Of a DNA stretch of 64,000 nt, positions 8,393-15,916 are shown in pieces (within the stretch, counting starts at the first letter, position 1; every line of letters begins with the position of its first letter). The notes beneath the pieces were generated by a model. It made no database searches and was not told the DNA's origin. It saw only the letters and a list, made by a program, of their open reading frames with translations. This DNA is from Sphingomonas sanguinis. GTDB lineage: Bacteria > Pseudomonadota > Alphaproteobacteria > Sphingomonadales > Sphingomonadaceae. The DNA is taken from the NCBI RefSeq assembly GCF_019297835.1, contig NZ_CP079203.1:3724001-3788000 (forward strand). The letters run 5' to 3'. A program made the translations under genes and the position numbers.

Positions 8393-8518
8393 GTTCCCCG
8401 GCGGAGGCCGAGGCCCAGTCTCTACCAAGCGTGTAGAGTGGACGACGGGACGGGGGAGGCCAAGCCATCCCGCCGCCGATGATTCACCGTGACTGGGCCC
8501 CGGCCTTCGCCGGGGAAC
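8393..8518. repeat. Palindromic element with 26-bp inverted arms
   Basis: The left arm, 8393-8418, begins GTTCCCCGGCGGAGGCC; the right arm, 8493-8518, ends GGCCTTCGCCGGGGAAC. The two are near-perfect reverse complements. The space between (8419-8492) shows no gene. It sits between the convergent ends of the LacI gene and fbp and looks like another intergenic repeat family of sphingomonads. Only one copy was seen here. Confidence 0.75.
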
Positions 8519-8545
8519 TAAGTAGAAGAATAAAGGGTGAGCGGG

Positions 8546-9565
8546 TTACCCCGTTCTCCCATAGCCCGCGATCGTCGCCACTTCTTCCGGATCGCCCAGC
8601 ACCACGCCGACCCGCTGGTGAAGGCCGACCGCCTCGACCTCCATGATCGGAATGGCGCCGTCGATCGACGCGCCGCCCGCCTGTTCGATCAGAAAGCTCA
8701 TCGGGTTCGCCTCATAGAGCAGGCGCAGCTTGGCCTTGCCGTCCTTGCGGTGGTCGCCCGGATAGAGGAACACGCCGCCCCGCTTCAGGATGCGGTGCAC
8801 GTCCGCCACCATCGAGGCGGTCCAGCGCATGTTGTAATCCTCGCCCAGCGGCCCCTCGGTGCCCAGGATGCGCTCCTCAATATAGCGGGCGATGCCGGGC
8901 GACCATTGGCGGCGGCGTGCCATGTTGATCGCGAATTCTTTGGTGCCGGTCGGGATGCGCATCGGCCCGTCGGTCAGCCGCCACGACCCGATTTCGCGGT
9001 CCAGCGTGAACTCATAGACGCCGGTGCCGACCGTCAGGACCAGCAGCGTCTGAGGGCCGTATATGGCATAGCCCGCCGCCACCTGCGCACGGCCGGGCTG
9101 GAGGAAGTCCGCCTCGGTCACTTCGCGGCCCGCGCAATCCTCGGGTGCGCGCAGGACCGAGAAGATGGTGCCGACCGACAGGTCGACATCGACATTGCTC
9201 GACCCGTCGATGGGATCGAACAGCAGCAGATATTCGCCGCGCGGGAAGCGGTTGGGGATACGGTGGATCGTCTCCATCTCCTCCGACGCCATCGCGGCCA
9301 GATGCCCGCCCCATTCATTCGCATCGAGCAGCAGGTCGTTGGCGATCACGTCCAGCTTCTTCTGGACCTCGCCCTGCACGTTTTCGCTGCCCAGCGATCC
9401 GAGCACATCGCCGAGCGCGCCCTTGGAAATCGCCTGATTCACCGCCTTGCACGCGCGGGCGACGGTTTCGATCAGCAGGCGCAGCTCGGCGGGGCAGGTC
9501 TCTTCGGAGCGGCGCTGCTCCTCGATCAGGAAACGGGTCAGCGTCGTCTGGCGCGGTGTCGTCAT
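8546..9565 (-). CDS. fbp: Fructose-1,6-bisphosphatase class 1
   Basis: 339 residues. Hydrolyses fructose 1,6-bisphosphate to fructose 6-phosphate and phosphate in gluconeogenesis; cytosolic, Mg-dependent. The metal-binding signature [13 protein letters not shown] is present near residue 115, with GEYLLL before it. The C-terminal substrate region [15 protein letters not shown] is also typical. The start at 9565 (MTTPRQTT) fits family length; an upstream in-frame codon at 9631 would add 22 unconserved residues. The gene faces epsC across a 208-base divergent region. It stands alone; nothing odd in length or motifs. Gluconeogenic need fits growth on sugars cleaved to pyruvate and lactate. Confidence 0.96.
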   Translation of the reverse strand: MTTPRQTTLTRFLIEEQRRSEETCPAELRLLIETVARACKAVNQAISKGALGDVLGSLGSENVQGEVQKKLDVIANDLLLDANEWGGHLAAMASEEMETIHRIPNRFPRGEYLLLFDPIDGSSNVDVDLSVGTIFSVLRAPEDCAGREVTEADFLQPGRAQVAAGYAIYGPQTLLVLTVGTGVYEFTLDREIGSWRLTDGPMRIPTGTKEFAINMARRRQWSPGIARYIEERILGTEGPLGEDYNMRWTASMVADVHRILKRGGVFLYPGDHRKDGKAKLRLLYEANPMSFLIEQAGGASIDGAIPIMEVEAVGLHQRVGVVLGDPEEVATIAGYGRTG

Positions 9566-9726
9566 CGTCGCACGTGCTCCGGGAAGGGCCGGGAAATGAT
9601 CGGCCCCGCGGGCTCCCTCCCGCCGGGCCAAGCCATGGTGGCGGGCGGACCATGGACCGGCGTCTTCGCATGCGCAACCTGACGTTAAGCAAAGCTGGTG
9701 CTTTATGGGACCGTAGCAAATCTGTT

Positions 9727-9751
9727 ATATCCCACTTCGGAAATGGGATAT
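9727..9751. promoter_or_regulatory. Inverted repeat upstream of epsC, candidate operator
   Basis: Perfect 8-base arms ATATCCCA (9727-9734) and TGGGATAT (9744-9751) with a 9-base spacer, 22 bases upstream of the epsC ATG. Size and position suit a dimeric repressor such as an Rrf2-family cysteine or iron-sulphur regulator, but the binding protein is not known. It could instead be an mRNA hairpin in the 5' leader. Confidence 0.45.
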
Positions 9752-9773
9752 TGTGGAGGTCGGAGGATCGCAT

Positions 9774-10748
9774 ATGACGACCGGACGGCTGATGACGGAT
9801 ACCCCCGTGCAGGGTCATGCCTCGACGGGCATTGACGGGATCGTATCGGGCTTGCGCACCGCCCGGCATGGCTGGCGCGTGCGGCAGGATGCGGGTCGCG
9901 ATGTCGAGCGTTTTCCGTCGCGCAGCGGGGTCGAGGATGTCGTCGCGCTGGTCGCCGCCGCGCTCTATCCGCGCCGCCTGGGGCATTTCCGTGGGGGCGT
10001 GCAGGAGGAGGATCGCTTCGTCGCGGCCAAGCTGCTCGCCGCGCTGACCGCCTTGGAGCGCGAGATCGGCGCGGAGCTGGCCTATTGGCAGAAGGATGTC
10101 GATGCGGCCTTTCCGCCCGAACAGGCGGCGCTGGTCGCGCGGCTGTTCGGCGCTACCCTGCCACAGGTGCGCGAACTGATCGACAGCGATGTCGAGGCCG
10201 CGTTCCTGGCCGATCCCGCCGCGCGCAGCGTCGACGAGATCCTGCTCTGCTATCCTGGCGCCATCGCCAGCCTGCACCACCGTATCGCGCATGAGCTGAA
10301 CGAGCTTGGCGCGCCGATCGTGGCACGGATGATCTCCGAACTCGCCAATGAGCGAACCGGGATCGATATCCATCCTGGCGCGACCATCGGGCGGCATTTC
10401 TTCATCGACCATGGCACCGGCGTCGTCGTCGGCGAGACCGCGATCATCGGCGAGCGGGTGCGGGTATATCAGCATGTGACGCTGGGCGCGCGCTCGGCGC
10501 TGGGCACCGCGCCGCGTTCGCCGCGCGACCGTTTTGCGCGCCATCCCATCGTCGAGGACGATGTCATCATCTATGCGGGCGCGACGATCCTGGGGCGGGT
10601 GACGATTGGGGCGCGGTCGGTGATCGGGGGCAATGTCTGGCTGTTGACCGATGTCGAGCCGGACAGCGTGCTCGTCCAGCCCGAGGCGCTGGCCCTGCCG
10701 CGCGCGGACGCGCGGGCGCTGCGGCAGGAATTGGAGGGGACGGCATGA
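9774..10748 (+). CDS. epsC: Serine O-acetyltransferase (EpsC type)
   Basis: 324 residues. Transfers acetyl from acetyl-CoA to L-serine, giving O-acetylserine for cysteine synthesis; cytosolic. An N-terminal helical domain (about 1-175) is followed by a left-handed beta-helix with hexapeptide repeats: IDIHPGATIGRHFFIDHG, VVVGETAIIGERVRVYQHVTLGA, DVIIYAGATILGRVTIGA and SVIGGNVWL. The catalytic His and Asp sit in IHPGA and FIDHG. The ATG at 9774 has GGAGG at 9762-9766 at good spacing. It overlaps the following amidotransferase gene by four bases. The inverted repeat at 9727 may regulate it. Confidence 0.94.
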   Translation: MTTGRLMTDTPVQGHASTGIDGIVSGLRTARHGWRVRQDAGRDVERFPSRSGVEDVVALVAAALYPRRLGHFRGGVQEEDRFVAAKLLAALTALEREIGAELAYWQKDVDAAFPPEQAALVARLFGATLPQVRELIDSDVEAAFLADPAARSVDEILLCYPGAIASLHHRIAHELNELGAPIVARMISELANERTGIDIHPGATIGRHFFIDHGTGVVVGETAIIGERVRVYQHVTLGARSALGTAPRSPRDRFARHPIVEDDVIIYAGATILGRVTIGARSVIGGNVWLLTDVEPDSVLVQPEALALPRADARALRQELEGTA

Positions 10749-11485
10749 AGCAGGGACGCAAACCGGTCATCGGCCTGATGTGCGGCAACGAGGTTGCGAA
10801 CCGCCCGATCCAGGCGGTCGCGACGCGCTTCATCGAACCGCTGGTCCAGCTGTGCGGTGCGAGCGTCCTGATCGTCCCCGCCGTTCCCGAAGCGGTCGAC
10901 ACCGCATTGATGGCGGACATGCTCGACGGGTTGCTGCTGACCGGCGGCCGCTCGCATGTCGCGCCCGCCCAATATGGCGACTGCGCCGAACTGGCGCCGC
11001 AAGCTTGCGACCCGCAGCGGGACTCGGTCGCGCTGGCGCTGGCCGGGCGGATGATTGAGCGCGGCAAGACGGTGTTCGGCATCTGCCGGGGAATGCAGGA
11101 GATCAACGTGCTGTTCGGCGGGTCGCTGACCTGCCTGGGGGGCCTGCCGCGCCATCATCGCGGATCGTGGGAAGGCGATTATGACACGCTGTTCGGCCAT
11201 CACCACCCGGTCGACCTGATGCCCGGCGGCGCGCTGGCCGGGCGCAGCGGGCATCGCCGGGTCGAGGTCAATTCGGTGCACCAGCAGGGCGTCGACCGGC
11301 TGGGCTATGGCCTGGTGGTCGAGGCGCGTGATGCCGAGGACGGACTGATCGAGGCGTTCCGCGCACCTGGCTGCGGCGCGGATGTGCTGGCGGTGCAGTG
11401 GCATCCCGAATGGGACATCGCGACCTGCGGCGTCGCGCGCGGCTTCTTCACCATGCTGGGCGAGTCGGTGCGCGGTCACGCCTGA
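10745..11485 (+). CDS. Gamma-glutamyl-gamma-aminobutyrate hydrolase-family class I glutamine amidotransferase
   Basis: 246 residues, PuuD-like (peptidase C26). The nucleophile Cys is in FGICRGMQEIN (about residue 118) and the His-Glu pair in VQWHPEWD near the end; the oxyanion Gly-Gly is in LLLTGGRSH. Family members hydrolyse gamma-glutamyl amides such as gamma-glutamyl-GABA. The ATG overlaps the epsC stop (ATGA at 10745), so it is co-translated with a cysteine-synthesis enzyme. That pairing could suggest a role on gamma-glutamyl or glutathione-related compounds, but this is inference. Substrate unknown; family firm. Confidence 0.92.
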   Translation: MKQGRKPVIGLMCGNEVANRPIQAVATRFIEPLVQLCGASVLIVPAVPEAVDTALMADMLDGLLLTGGRSHVAPAQYGDCAELAPQACDPQRDSVALALAGRMIERGKTVFGICRGMQEINVLFGGSLTCLGGLPRHHRGSWEGDYDTLFGHHHPVDLMPGGALAGRSGHRRVEVNSVHQQGVDRLGYGLVVEARDAEDGLIEAFRAPGCGADVLAVQWHPEWDIATCGVARGFFTMLGESVRGHA

Positions 11486-11519
11486 CCGGCATTTTCCTGC
11501 CTTTCCATCGATTGTCGCA

Positions 11520-11598
11520 CGGACGGTTCGCGCCGTCCGATAGCGCTTGCGTTCGACCCTATAGTCGCCATAAAGTCGCGCTCATAAAATATGACTTT
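11520..11598. promoter_or_regulatory. Leader/promoter region of the fucose-type operon with two inverted repeats
   Basis: A hairpin with arms CGGACGG (11520-11526) and CCGTCCG (11533-11539) may end the upstream transcript. Next comes AGCGCT at 11543-11548. A further inverted repeat has arms AAAGTC (11572-11577) and GACTTT (11593-11598), extended by flanking AT bases. The latter sits just ahead of the ribosome site and is a candidate operator. The regulator is not known; the IclR protein at 20083 is the nearest candidate. Confidence 0.35.
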
Positions 11599-11616
11599 CA
11601 TGGAGAAGGAGCCGTG

Positions 11617-11661
11617 ATGGCGACACTGGGCGCGGGACAGCATGGGCGAGGGCAAGGCTGA
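11617..11661 (+). CDS. Possible 14-residue leader peptide coupled to the fucose permease
   Basis: An ATG at 11617 follows TGGAGAAGGAGCC, the best ribosome site in this leader, and reads MATLGAGQHGRGQG before a TGA that overlaps the permease ATG (TGATG at 11659-11663). The permease start has only a weak GAGGG-like site inside this short frame. Translation of the leader would bring ribosomes to the permease start. It is too short for any function to be read. It may also be an accident of sequence; conservation in relatives would decide. Confidence 0.35.
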   Translation: MATLGAGQHGRGQG

Positions 11662-12983
11662 TGGCCCTGCATGTCGATCTCCCTCCCGCCGCGGCGGTCG
11701 GGCAGGGTGCTGACGGTGCGGGCCATGGCGGCACCGTCGCGCGGGGTTATCTGCCGGCGCTCGTCATCACGGTCAGCCTCTTCTTCCTCTGGGGGATGGC
11801 GAACAACCTCAACGACATCCTGATCGCGCAATTCCGCAAGGCGTTCACGCTCAGCGATTTCGGGACCAGCTTCGTCCAGCAGGTCTTCTATCTCGGCTAT
11901 TTCCTGCTCGCGGTGCCCGCCTCGATGGTGATGCGTCGTTATGGCTATAAGGCGGCGATCGTGCTGGGGCTGACGCTCTATGGCACCGGCGCCTTGCTCT
12001 TCTATCCGGCGGCGGCGGCGAGCGTGTATCAGCTGTTCCTGCTTGGCCTGTTCGTGATCGCGGCGGGCCTCGCTTTCCTCGAAACCTCGGCCAATCCGCT
12101 GATGGGCGAGCTGGGCGATCCGGCGGGGGCGACCCGGCGGCTCAACTGGGCGCAGGCGGCCAATCCGCTGGGCGCGATCACCGGCATCCTGATCGGCCGC
12201 TTCTTCATCCTGTCGGGCATCGAGCATGACGAGCGCGCGCTGGCCACGATGGACGCCGCCGCACGCACCGCCTTCTACAAGGCGGAGGTGCAGGCGATCG
12301 CCCCGCCCTATGTCGCGATCGCGATCGTCGTGCTGCTGTTCGCCGTCGCCGCCGCGCTGGTCCGCTTCCCCACCGGCGCGCCGGGCCGGGCGGAGGATGA
12401 GGGGCGCAGCGGGCGCTTCGTCGAGGTGTTCCGCCAGCCGCGCCTGCTGGGCGCGGTGGTCGCGCAGTTCTTCTATGTCGGCGCGCAGGTCGGCGTGTGG
12501 AGCTACACCATCCGTTACGGCCAGGCCAATGTCGGCCTGGGCGAGCGGGACGGGGCGGACGCGCTGCTCCTGTCGCTCGCGCTGTTCGCCGCCGGGCGTT
12601 TCCTGGGCAGCGCGCTGATGGGTCGCGCCGCGCCGGTCAAGCTGCTGGCGTTGTTCGCGGGCATCTCGGTGGTGTTGACGGGGGTGGCGGGCGTGCTGGG
12701 CGGCTGGCCGGGCCTGATCGCGCTGGTCGCGGCCAGCTTCTTCATGTCGATCCAGTTCCCGACGATCTTTGCGCTGGGGATCGAGGGGCTGGGGCCGCTG
12801 CGCCGGGCGGGCGCGTCGCTGATCGTGATGGCGATCATCGGCGGCGCGGGGCTGACCGCGCTGATGGGCTTGGTGTCCGACCATGCAGGCATTACCAGCG
12901 CGATGCTGGTCCCGACCGCGAGCTTCCTGGTCGTGACGATCTTTGCCCTGTTGCTGGGCCGCCAAAAGGAGATGAATCGATGA
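11661..12983 (+). CDS. fucP: L-fucose:H+ symporter-family MFS transporter
   Basis: 440 residues with about twelve membrane segments. The signature FFLWGMANNLNDILIAQF near residue 40 is that of the FucP family (fucose, also some glucose/galactose and N-acetylglucosamine carriers). LETSANPLMGELGDP and the RRLNWAQAANPLGAITG segment are also typical. It is inner-membrane and imports a sugar by proton symport. It leads an operon of SDR, lactonase, aldo/keto reductase and split UxaA genes with overlapping ends, which supports L-fucose or a similar deoxysugar. Its start overlaps a 14-codon frame. Family certain, exact sugar inferred from context. Confidence 0.92.
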   Translation: MALHVDLPPAAAVGQGADGAGHGGTVARGYLPALVITVSLFFLWGMANNLNDILIAQFRKAFTLSDFGTSFVQQVFYLGYFLLAVPASMVMRRYGYKAAIVLGLTLYGTGALLFYPAAAASVYQLFLLGLFVIAAGLAFLETSANPLMGELGDPAGATRRLNWAQAANPLGAITGILIGRFFILSGIEHDERALATMDAAARTAFYKAEVQAIAPPYVAIAIVVLLFAVAAALVRFPTGAPGRAEDEGRSGRFVEVFRQPRLLGAVVAQFFYVGAQVGVWSYTIRYGQANVGLGERDGADALLLSLALFAAGRFLGSALMGRAAPVKLLALFAGISVVLTGVAGVLGGWPGLIALVAASFFMSIQFPTIFALGIEGLGPLRRAGASLIVMAIIGGAGLTALMGLVSDHAGITSAMLVPTASFLVVTIFALLLGRQKEMNR

Positions 12984-13711
12984 ACCGTCTGCAGGGTAAG
13001 CGGGCGATCGTGACGGGCGCCGGACAGGGGATCGGCCGCGCCGCCGCCGAGCTGTTCGCCGCCGAGGGCGCGCAGGTGATCGCGGTCGACCGCAACGCCG
13101 AGGCGCTGGCCAGCCTTCAGGGCTGCACGACCGAGGTGCTAGACCTCACCGATCCCGCTGCGATCGCGGCGTTCGGGGAGCGTACCGGCGCGGTCGATGT
13201 GCTGTTCAATTGCGCGGGCTATGTCGATGCGGGCGATCTGCTCGCGACGCAGGACGCAGGCTACCGGCTGTCCTTCGACCTGAACGTCCATGCGATCACC
13301 CATATGCTCCAGGCGTTCGTGCCCGCGATGATCGCGCGCGGGGGCGGCTCGATCGTCAACATGGCCTCGGTCGCGGGAGCGATGATCGGCGTCGGCAATC
13401 GCTATGCCTATTGCGCGTCCAAGGCGGCGGTGGCGGGGATCACGCGTTCGGTGGCGCTCGACTATGTCGGCAAGGGCATTCGCTGCAACGCGATCTGCCC
13501 CGGCACCGTCCAGTCGCCCAGCCTCGATGAGCGGCTGGCCGCGACCGGCGATGCCCAGGCGGCCCGCGCGGCCTTCGTCGCGCGCCAGCCCATGGGGCGG
13601 CTGGGCCGGGCCGAGGAAGTCGCCTCGCTCGCGCTCTATCTCGCTTCGGACGAAAGCGCCTACACGACCGGCCAGTTGCATGCCATCGACGGCGGATGGA
13701 CGATGGCGTGA
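12980..13711 (+). CDS. SDR-family dehydrogenase, likely deoxysugar pathway (L-fucose or 2-keto-3-deoxy-L-fuconate dehydrogenase)
   Basis: 243 residues. The NAD(P) motif TGAGQGIG is at about residues 11-18, NCAG around 76, the catalytic Ser in SIVNMASVAG and the Tyr-Lys pair in YAYCASKAA. The C-terminal AIDGGWTMA closes a classical SDR. Relatives include human DHRS6-like enzymes, Campylobacter FucX (L-fucose dehydrogenase) and bacterial 2-keto-3-deoxy-L-fuconate/rhamnonate 4-dehydrogenase. The start overlaps the fucP stop by four bases and the end overlaps the lactonase. Because an aldo/keto reductase in the same operon could do the C1 oxidation, this one may do the C4 oxidation; the sequence alone cannot decide. 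Confidence 0.93.
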   Translation: MNRLQGKRAIVTGAGQGIGRAAAELFAAEGAQVIAVDRNAEALASLQGCTTEVLDLTDPAAIAAFGERTGAVDVLFNCAGYVDAGDLLATQDAGYRLSFDLNVHAITHMLQAFVPAMIARGGGSIVNMASVAGAMIGVGNRYAYCASKAAVAGITRSVALDYVGKGIRCNAICPGTVQSPSLDERLAATGDAQAARAAFVARQPMGRLGRAEEVASLALYLASDESAYTTGQLHAIDGGWTMA

Positions 13712-14595
13712 CGAACGCGCGCCCGCCCTTCGTCGACGCGCATTTCCACCTGTGGGATCACGAGGTGCTGCGCTACCCGTGGCTGGACGCGCCCGAGACG
13801 GCGCCGATCGCCGCGAGCTATCGCATCGCCGATTACCGGGCGGAACTGGTCGCGTGGAATCTGGCGGGCGCGGTGCATGTCGATGCGGGCGCGCATCCCG
13901 ATCAGGGTGCGGACGAGACGGTCTGGCTCACCCGCGTCGCCGATGAGGACGGCCTGCCCAGCGCTATCGTCGCGCGGGTCGAACTCGACCATCCGGCGGT
14001 CGAGGCGCAACTGGCGTGGCAGGTCGCGCAGCCGCGCGTCAAGGGCATCCGCCATCTCATTAACTGGCATCCGACCGATCCCTCGCGCCGCGCCTATGAC
14101 CGAGACCTGACCCGCGATCCGCGCTGGCGGGCGGGCTTTGCGCTGCTCGGTCGTCATGAGCTGAGCTATGACTTTCACGGCTTTCCCACGCAGCTGTCGG
14201 GGCTGGCCGAGGTCGCTGCGCAACATCCCGAGGTGCCGATCATCCTCAACCATCTGGCGCTGCCAATTCCGGCGGACGGGCTGGAGGAATGGCGTGCCGG
14301 GCTGATCGCCTTTGCCGCGATGCCCCATGCCGCGATCAAGCTGTCGGGGGCGGGCTTTGTCGGGGGGCGCTTCGACCCGGCCCATTTCACGGACATCGTT
14401 TCGGAGGTGATCGACCGCTTCGGCACCGACCGCGTGATGGTGGCGACCAATTTTCCGACCGACCGGCTCGCCGCCGATCTGGAGCGCACGCTGAGCGCCT
14501 ATGAGGCGTTGCTGACCGGCTTTTCGGACGATGAGCGGCGCGATCTGTGGGGGCGCAATGCCAACCGAATCTATCGACTGGGCCTGAACCTATGA
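13708..14595 (+). CDS. Amidohydrolase-family sugar lactonase (L-fuconolactonase-like)
   Basis: 295 residues from a GTG at 13708 overlapping the SDR stop (GTGA); an ATG at 13696 in frame is the alternative and would add four residues. The metal-binding HxH is in VDAHFHLWDHE; later ligands are in GIRHLINWHP, FPTQLSGL (region of the third His/Asp), PIILNHLALP and VMVATNFPTD. This is the COG3618 lactonase group of the amidohydrolase superfamily, which opens L-fucono- or L-rhamnono-1,5-lactone to the acid in the cytosol. Its place after a sugar dehydrogenase and before a dehydratase matches the pathway order. The stop overlaps the next ATG (14592). Confidence 0.93.
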   Translation: MTNARPPFVDAHFHLWDHEVLRYPWLDAPETAPIAASYRIADYRAELVAWNLAGAVHVDAGAHPDQGADETVWLTRVADEDGLPSAIVARVELDHPAVEAQLAWQVAQPRVKGIRHLINWHPTDPSRRAYDRDLTRDPRWRAGFALLGRHELSYDFHGFPTQLSGLAEVAAQHPEVPIILNHLALPIPADGLEEWRAGLIAFAAMPHAAIKLSGAGFVGGRFDPAHFTDIVSEVIDRFGTDRVMVATNFPTDRLAADLERTLSAYEALLTGFSDDERRDLWGRNANRIYRLGLNL

Positions 14596-15620
14596 CCGAT
14601 ATTCCCTGCCGTAAGGTAGGCCGGACCGATTGCGCATTGCCCGAGCTGGGCTTCGGCGCGGCGGCGATGGGCAATCTCTATGCCGCGATCGACGATGCCA
14701 GTGCGGCGGCGACGCTGGACGCCGCGCTGTCGGCGGGTTTCCGCTATTTCGACACCGCGCCGCATTATGGCCGGGGCCTGAGCGAGCGGCGGTTGGGCGA
14801 TAGCTTGCGCGGGCGGGGTGACGTGATCGTTTCGACCAAGGTCGGGCGGCTGATGGACCCCGACGCGAGCATCACCGACGATCGCGAGCGCGACGGCTTT
14901 CACACCGCCATGCCGTTCCGCCCGCGCTACGACTATAGCTATGACGGCATCATGCGCAGCCATGAGCACAGCTTGCAGAGGCTGGGTCTGGCGCGCACCG
15001 ACATCCTGTTCGTGCACGACATCGGCCGGGTCACGCATGGCGAGGCCGATGCGCGCTATCGCGAACAGCTGATCGCGGGCGGCGGTTTCCGTGCGCTGGA
15101 GAGCTTGCGCGATCAGGGCGCGATCTCCGGCTTCGGGCTGGGCGTGAACGAGGTCGAGGTCTGCCTCGACCTGATGGAGGCGGCGCGGTTCGACGTGATC
15201 CTGCTTGCCGGGCGCTATACGCTGCTGGAACAGGGCGCGCTCGATGCGTTGTTCCCCGCCTGCGAAGCGGCGGGCACCTCGATCGTGGTCGGCGGCCCCT
15301 ATAATAGCGGCATCCTGGCGACGGGCAGCGCGGCCGCCGGGCGCTATAACTACGCCCCCGCGCCCGAAACCGTGCTCGGCAAGGTCCGCGCGCTGGAGGC
15401 GGTGGCTGGGCGCCATCAGGTCTCGCTGCCCGCCGCCGCGCTCGCCTTCGTGCTGGCCCATCCGCTGGTCGCCAGCGTCATTCCCGGAATCGCCGATCCG
15501 CAACAGGTATCCGACACGATGCGACTTTACGCCGAGCCTATTCCGTCCGCCTTCTGGGCGGAGCTGCGTGCCGAAGGGCTGGTCCGCCCCGACGCGCCCC
15601 TGCCGGGAGAGGGCGCATGA
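14592..15620 (+). CDS. Aldo/keto reductase, D-threo-aldose 1-dehydrogenase (L-fucose dehydrogenase)-like
   Basis: 342 residues. The tetrad is visible: Asp in YFDTAPHYG, Tyr in the same motif, Lys in VSTKVGR and His in LFVHDIG. Residues about 95-115 (FRPRYDYSYDGIMRS) mark the group containing D-threo-aldose 1-dehydrogenase and pyridoxal 4-dehydrogenase, which oxidise L-fucose, D-arabinose and similar sugars at C1. The start overlaps the lactonase stop by four bases and the end overlaps the small UxaA gene. I infer that it makes the L-fuconolactone opened by the preceding gene's product. Pyridoxal oxidation is the alternative but does not fit the operon. Confidence 0.93.
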   Translation: MTDIPCRKVGRTDCALPELGFGAAAMGNLYAAIDDASAAATLDAALSAGFRYFDTAPHYGRGLSERRLGDSLRGRGDVIVSTKVGRLMDPDASITDDRERDGFHTAMPFRPRYDYSYDGIMRSHEHSLQRLGLARTDILFVHDIGRVTHGEADARYREQLIAGGGFRALESLRDQGAISGFGLGVNEVEVCLDLMEAARFDVILLAGRYTLLEQGALDALFPACEAAGTSIVVGGPYNSGILATGSAAAGRYNYAPAPETVLGKVRALEAVAGRHQVSLPAAALAFVLAHPLVASVIPGIADPQQVSDTMRLYAEPIPSAFWAELRAEGLVRPDAPLPGEGA

Positions 15621-15916
15621 GCGTCGCCGCCATCCGGCTGACCCCGACCGACAATGTCGCCGTCTGCTGCCGCACGGTCGAGCCGGGCGAGCATATCATG
15701 GTCGACGGTCATGAGCTGACCGTCACCGAACGCGTCGCGCTGGGCCACAAGCTGGCGGTCGTGGCGCTGGCGACCGGCGACAAGGTCATCAAATACGGGA
15801 TGCCGATCGGGTCGATGACCCATGACGCCCCCGCTGGTGGCTGGGTTCACATGCACAATATGCAAAGCGATTATATACCCGCGCATCTGCGCGACGCGCA
15901 CGGAGATCATGCATGA
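15617..15916 (+). CDS. UxaA-family dehydratase, small (SAF domain) subunit
   Basis: 99 residues, equal to the N-terminal SAF domain of altronate dehydratase. IRLTPTDNVAVCCR, the LGHKLAVVAL segment and KYGMPIGSMTHDAPAGGWVH are typical. In one-chain UxaA this is fused to the large domain; here it is a separate gene overlapping the next by four bases. Such split pairs occur in the Campylobacter jejuni fucose locus. Together they should remove water from a sugar acid, by context L-fuconate or an isomer, giving a 2-keto-3-deoxy acid. Altronate is the classical substrate and cannot be ruled out. Confidence 0.92.
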   Translation: MSVAAIRLTPTDNVAVCCRTVEPGEHIMVDGHELTVTERVALGHKLAVVALATGDKVIKYGMPIGSMTHDAPAGGWVHMHNMQSDYIPAHLRDAHGDHA

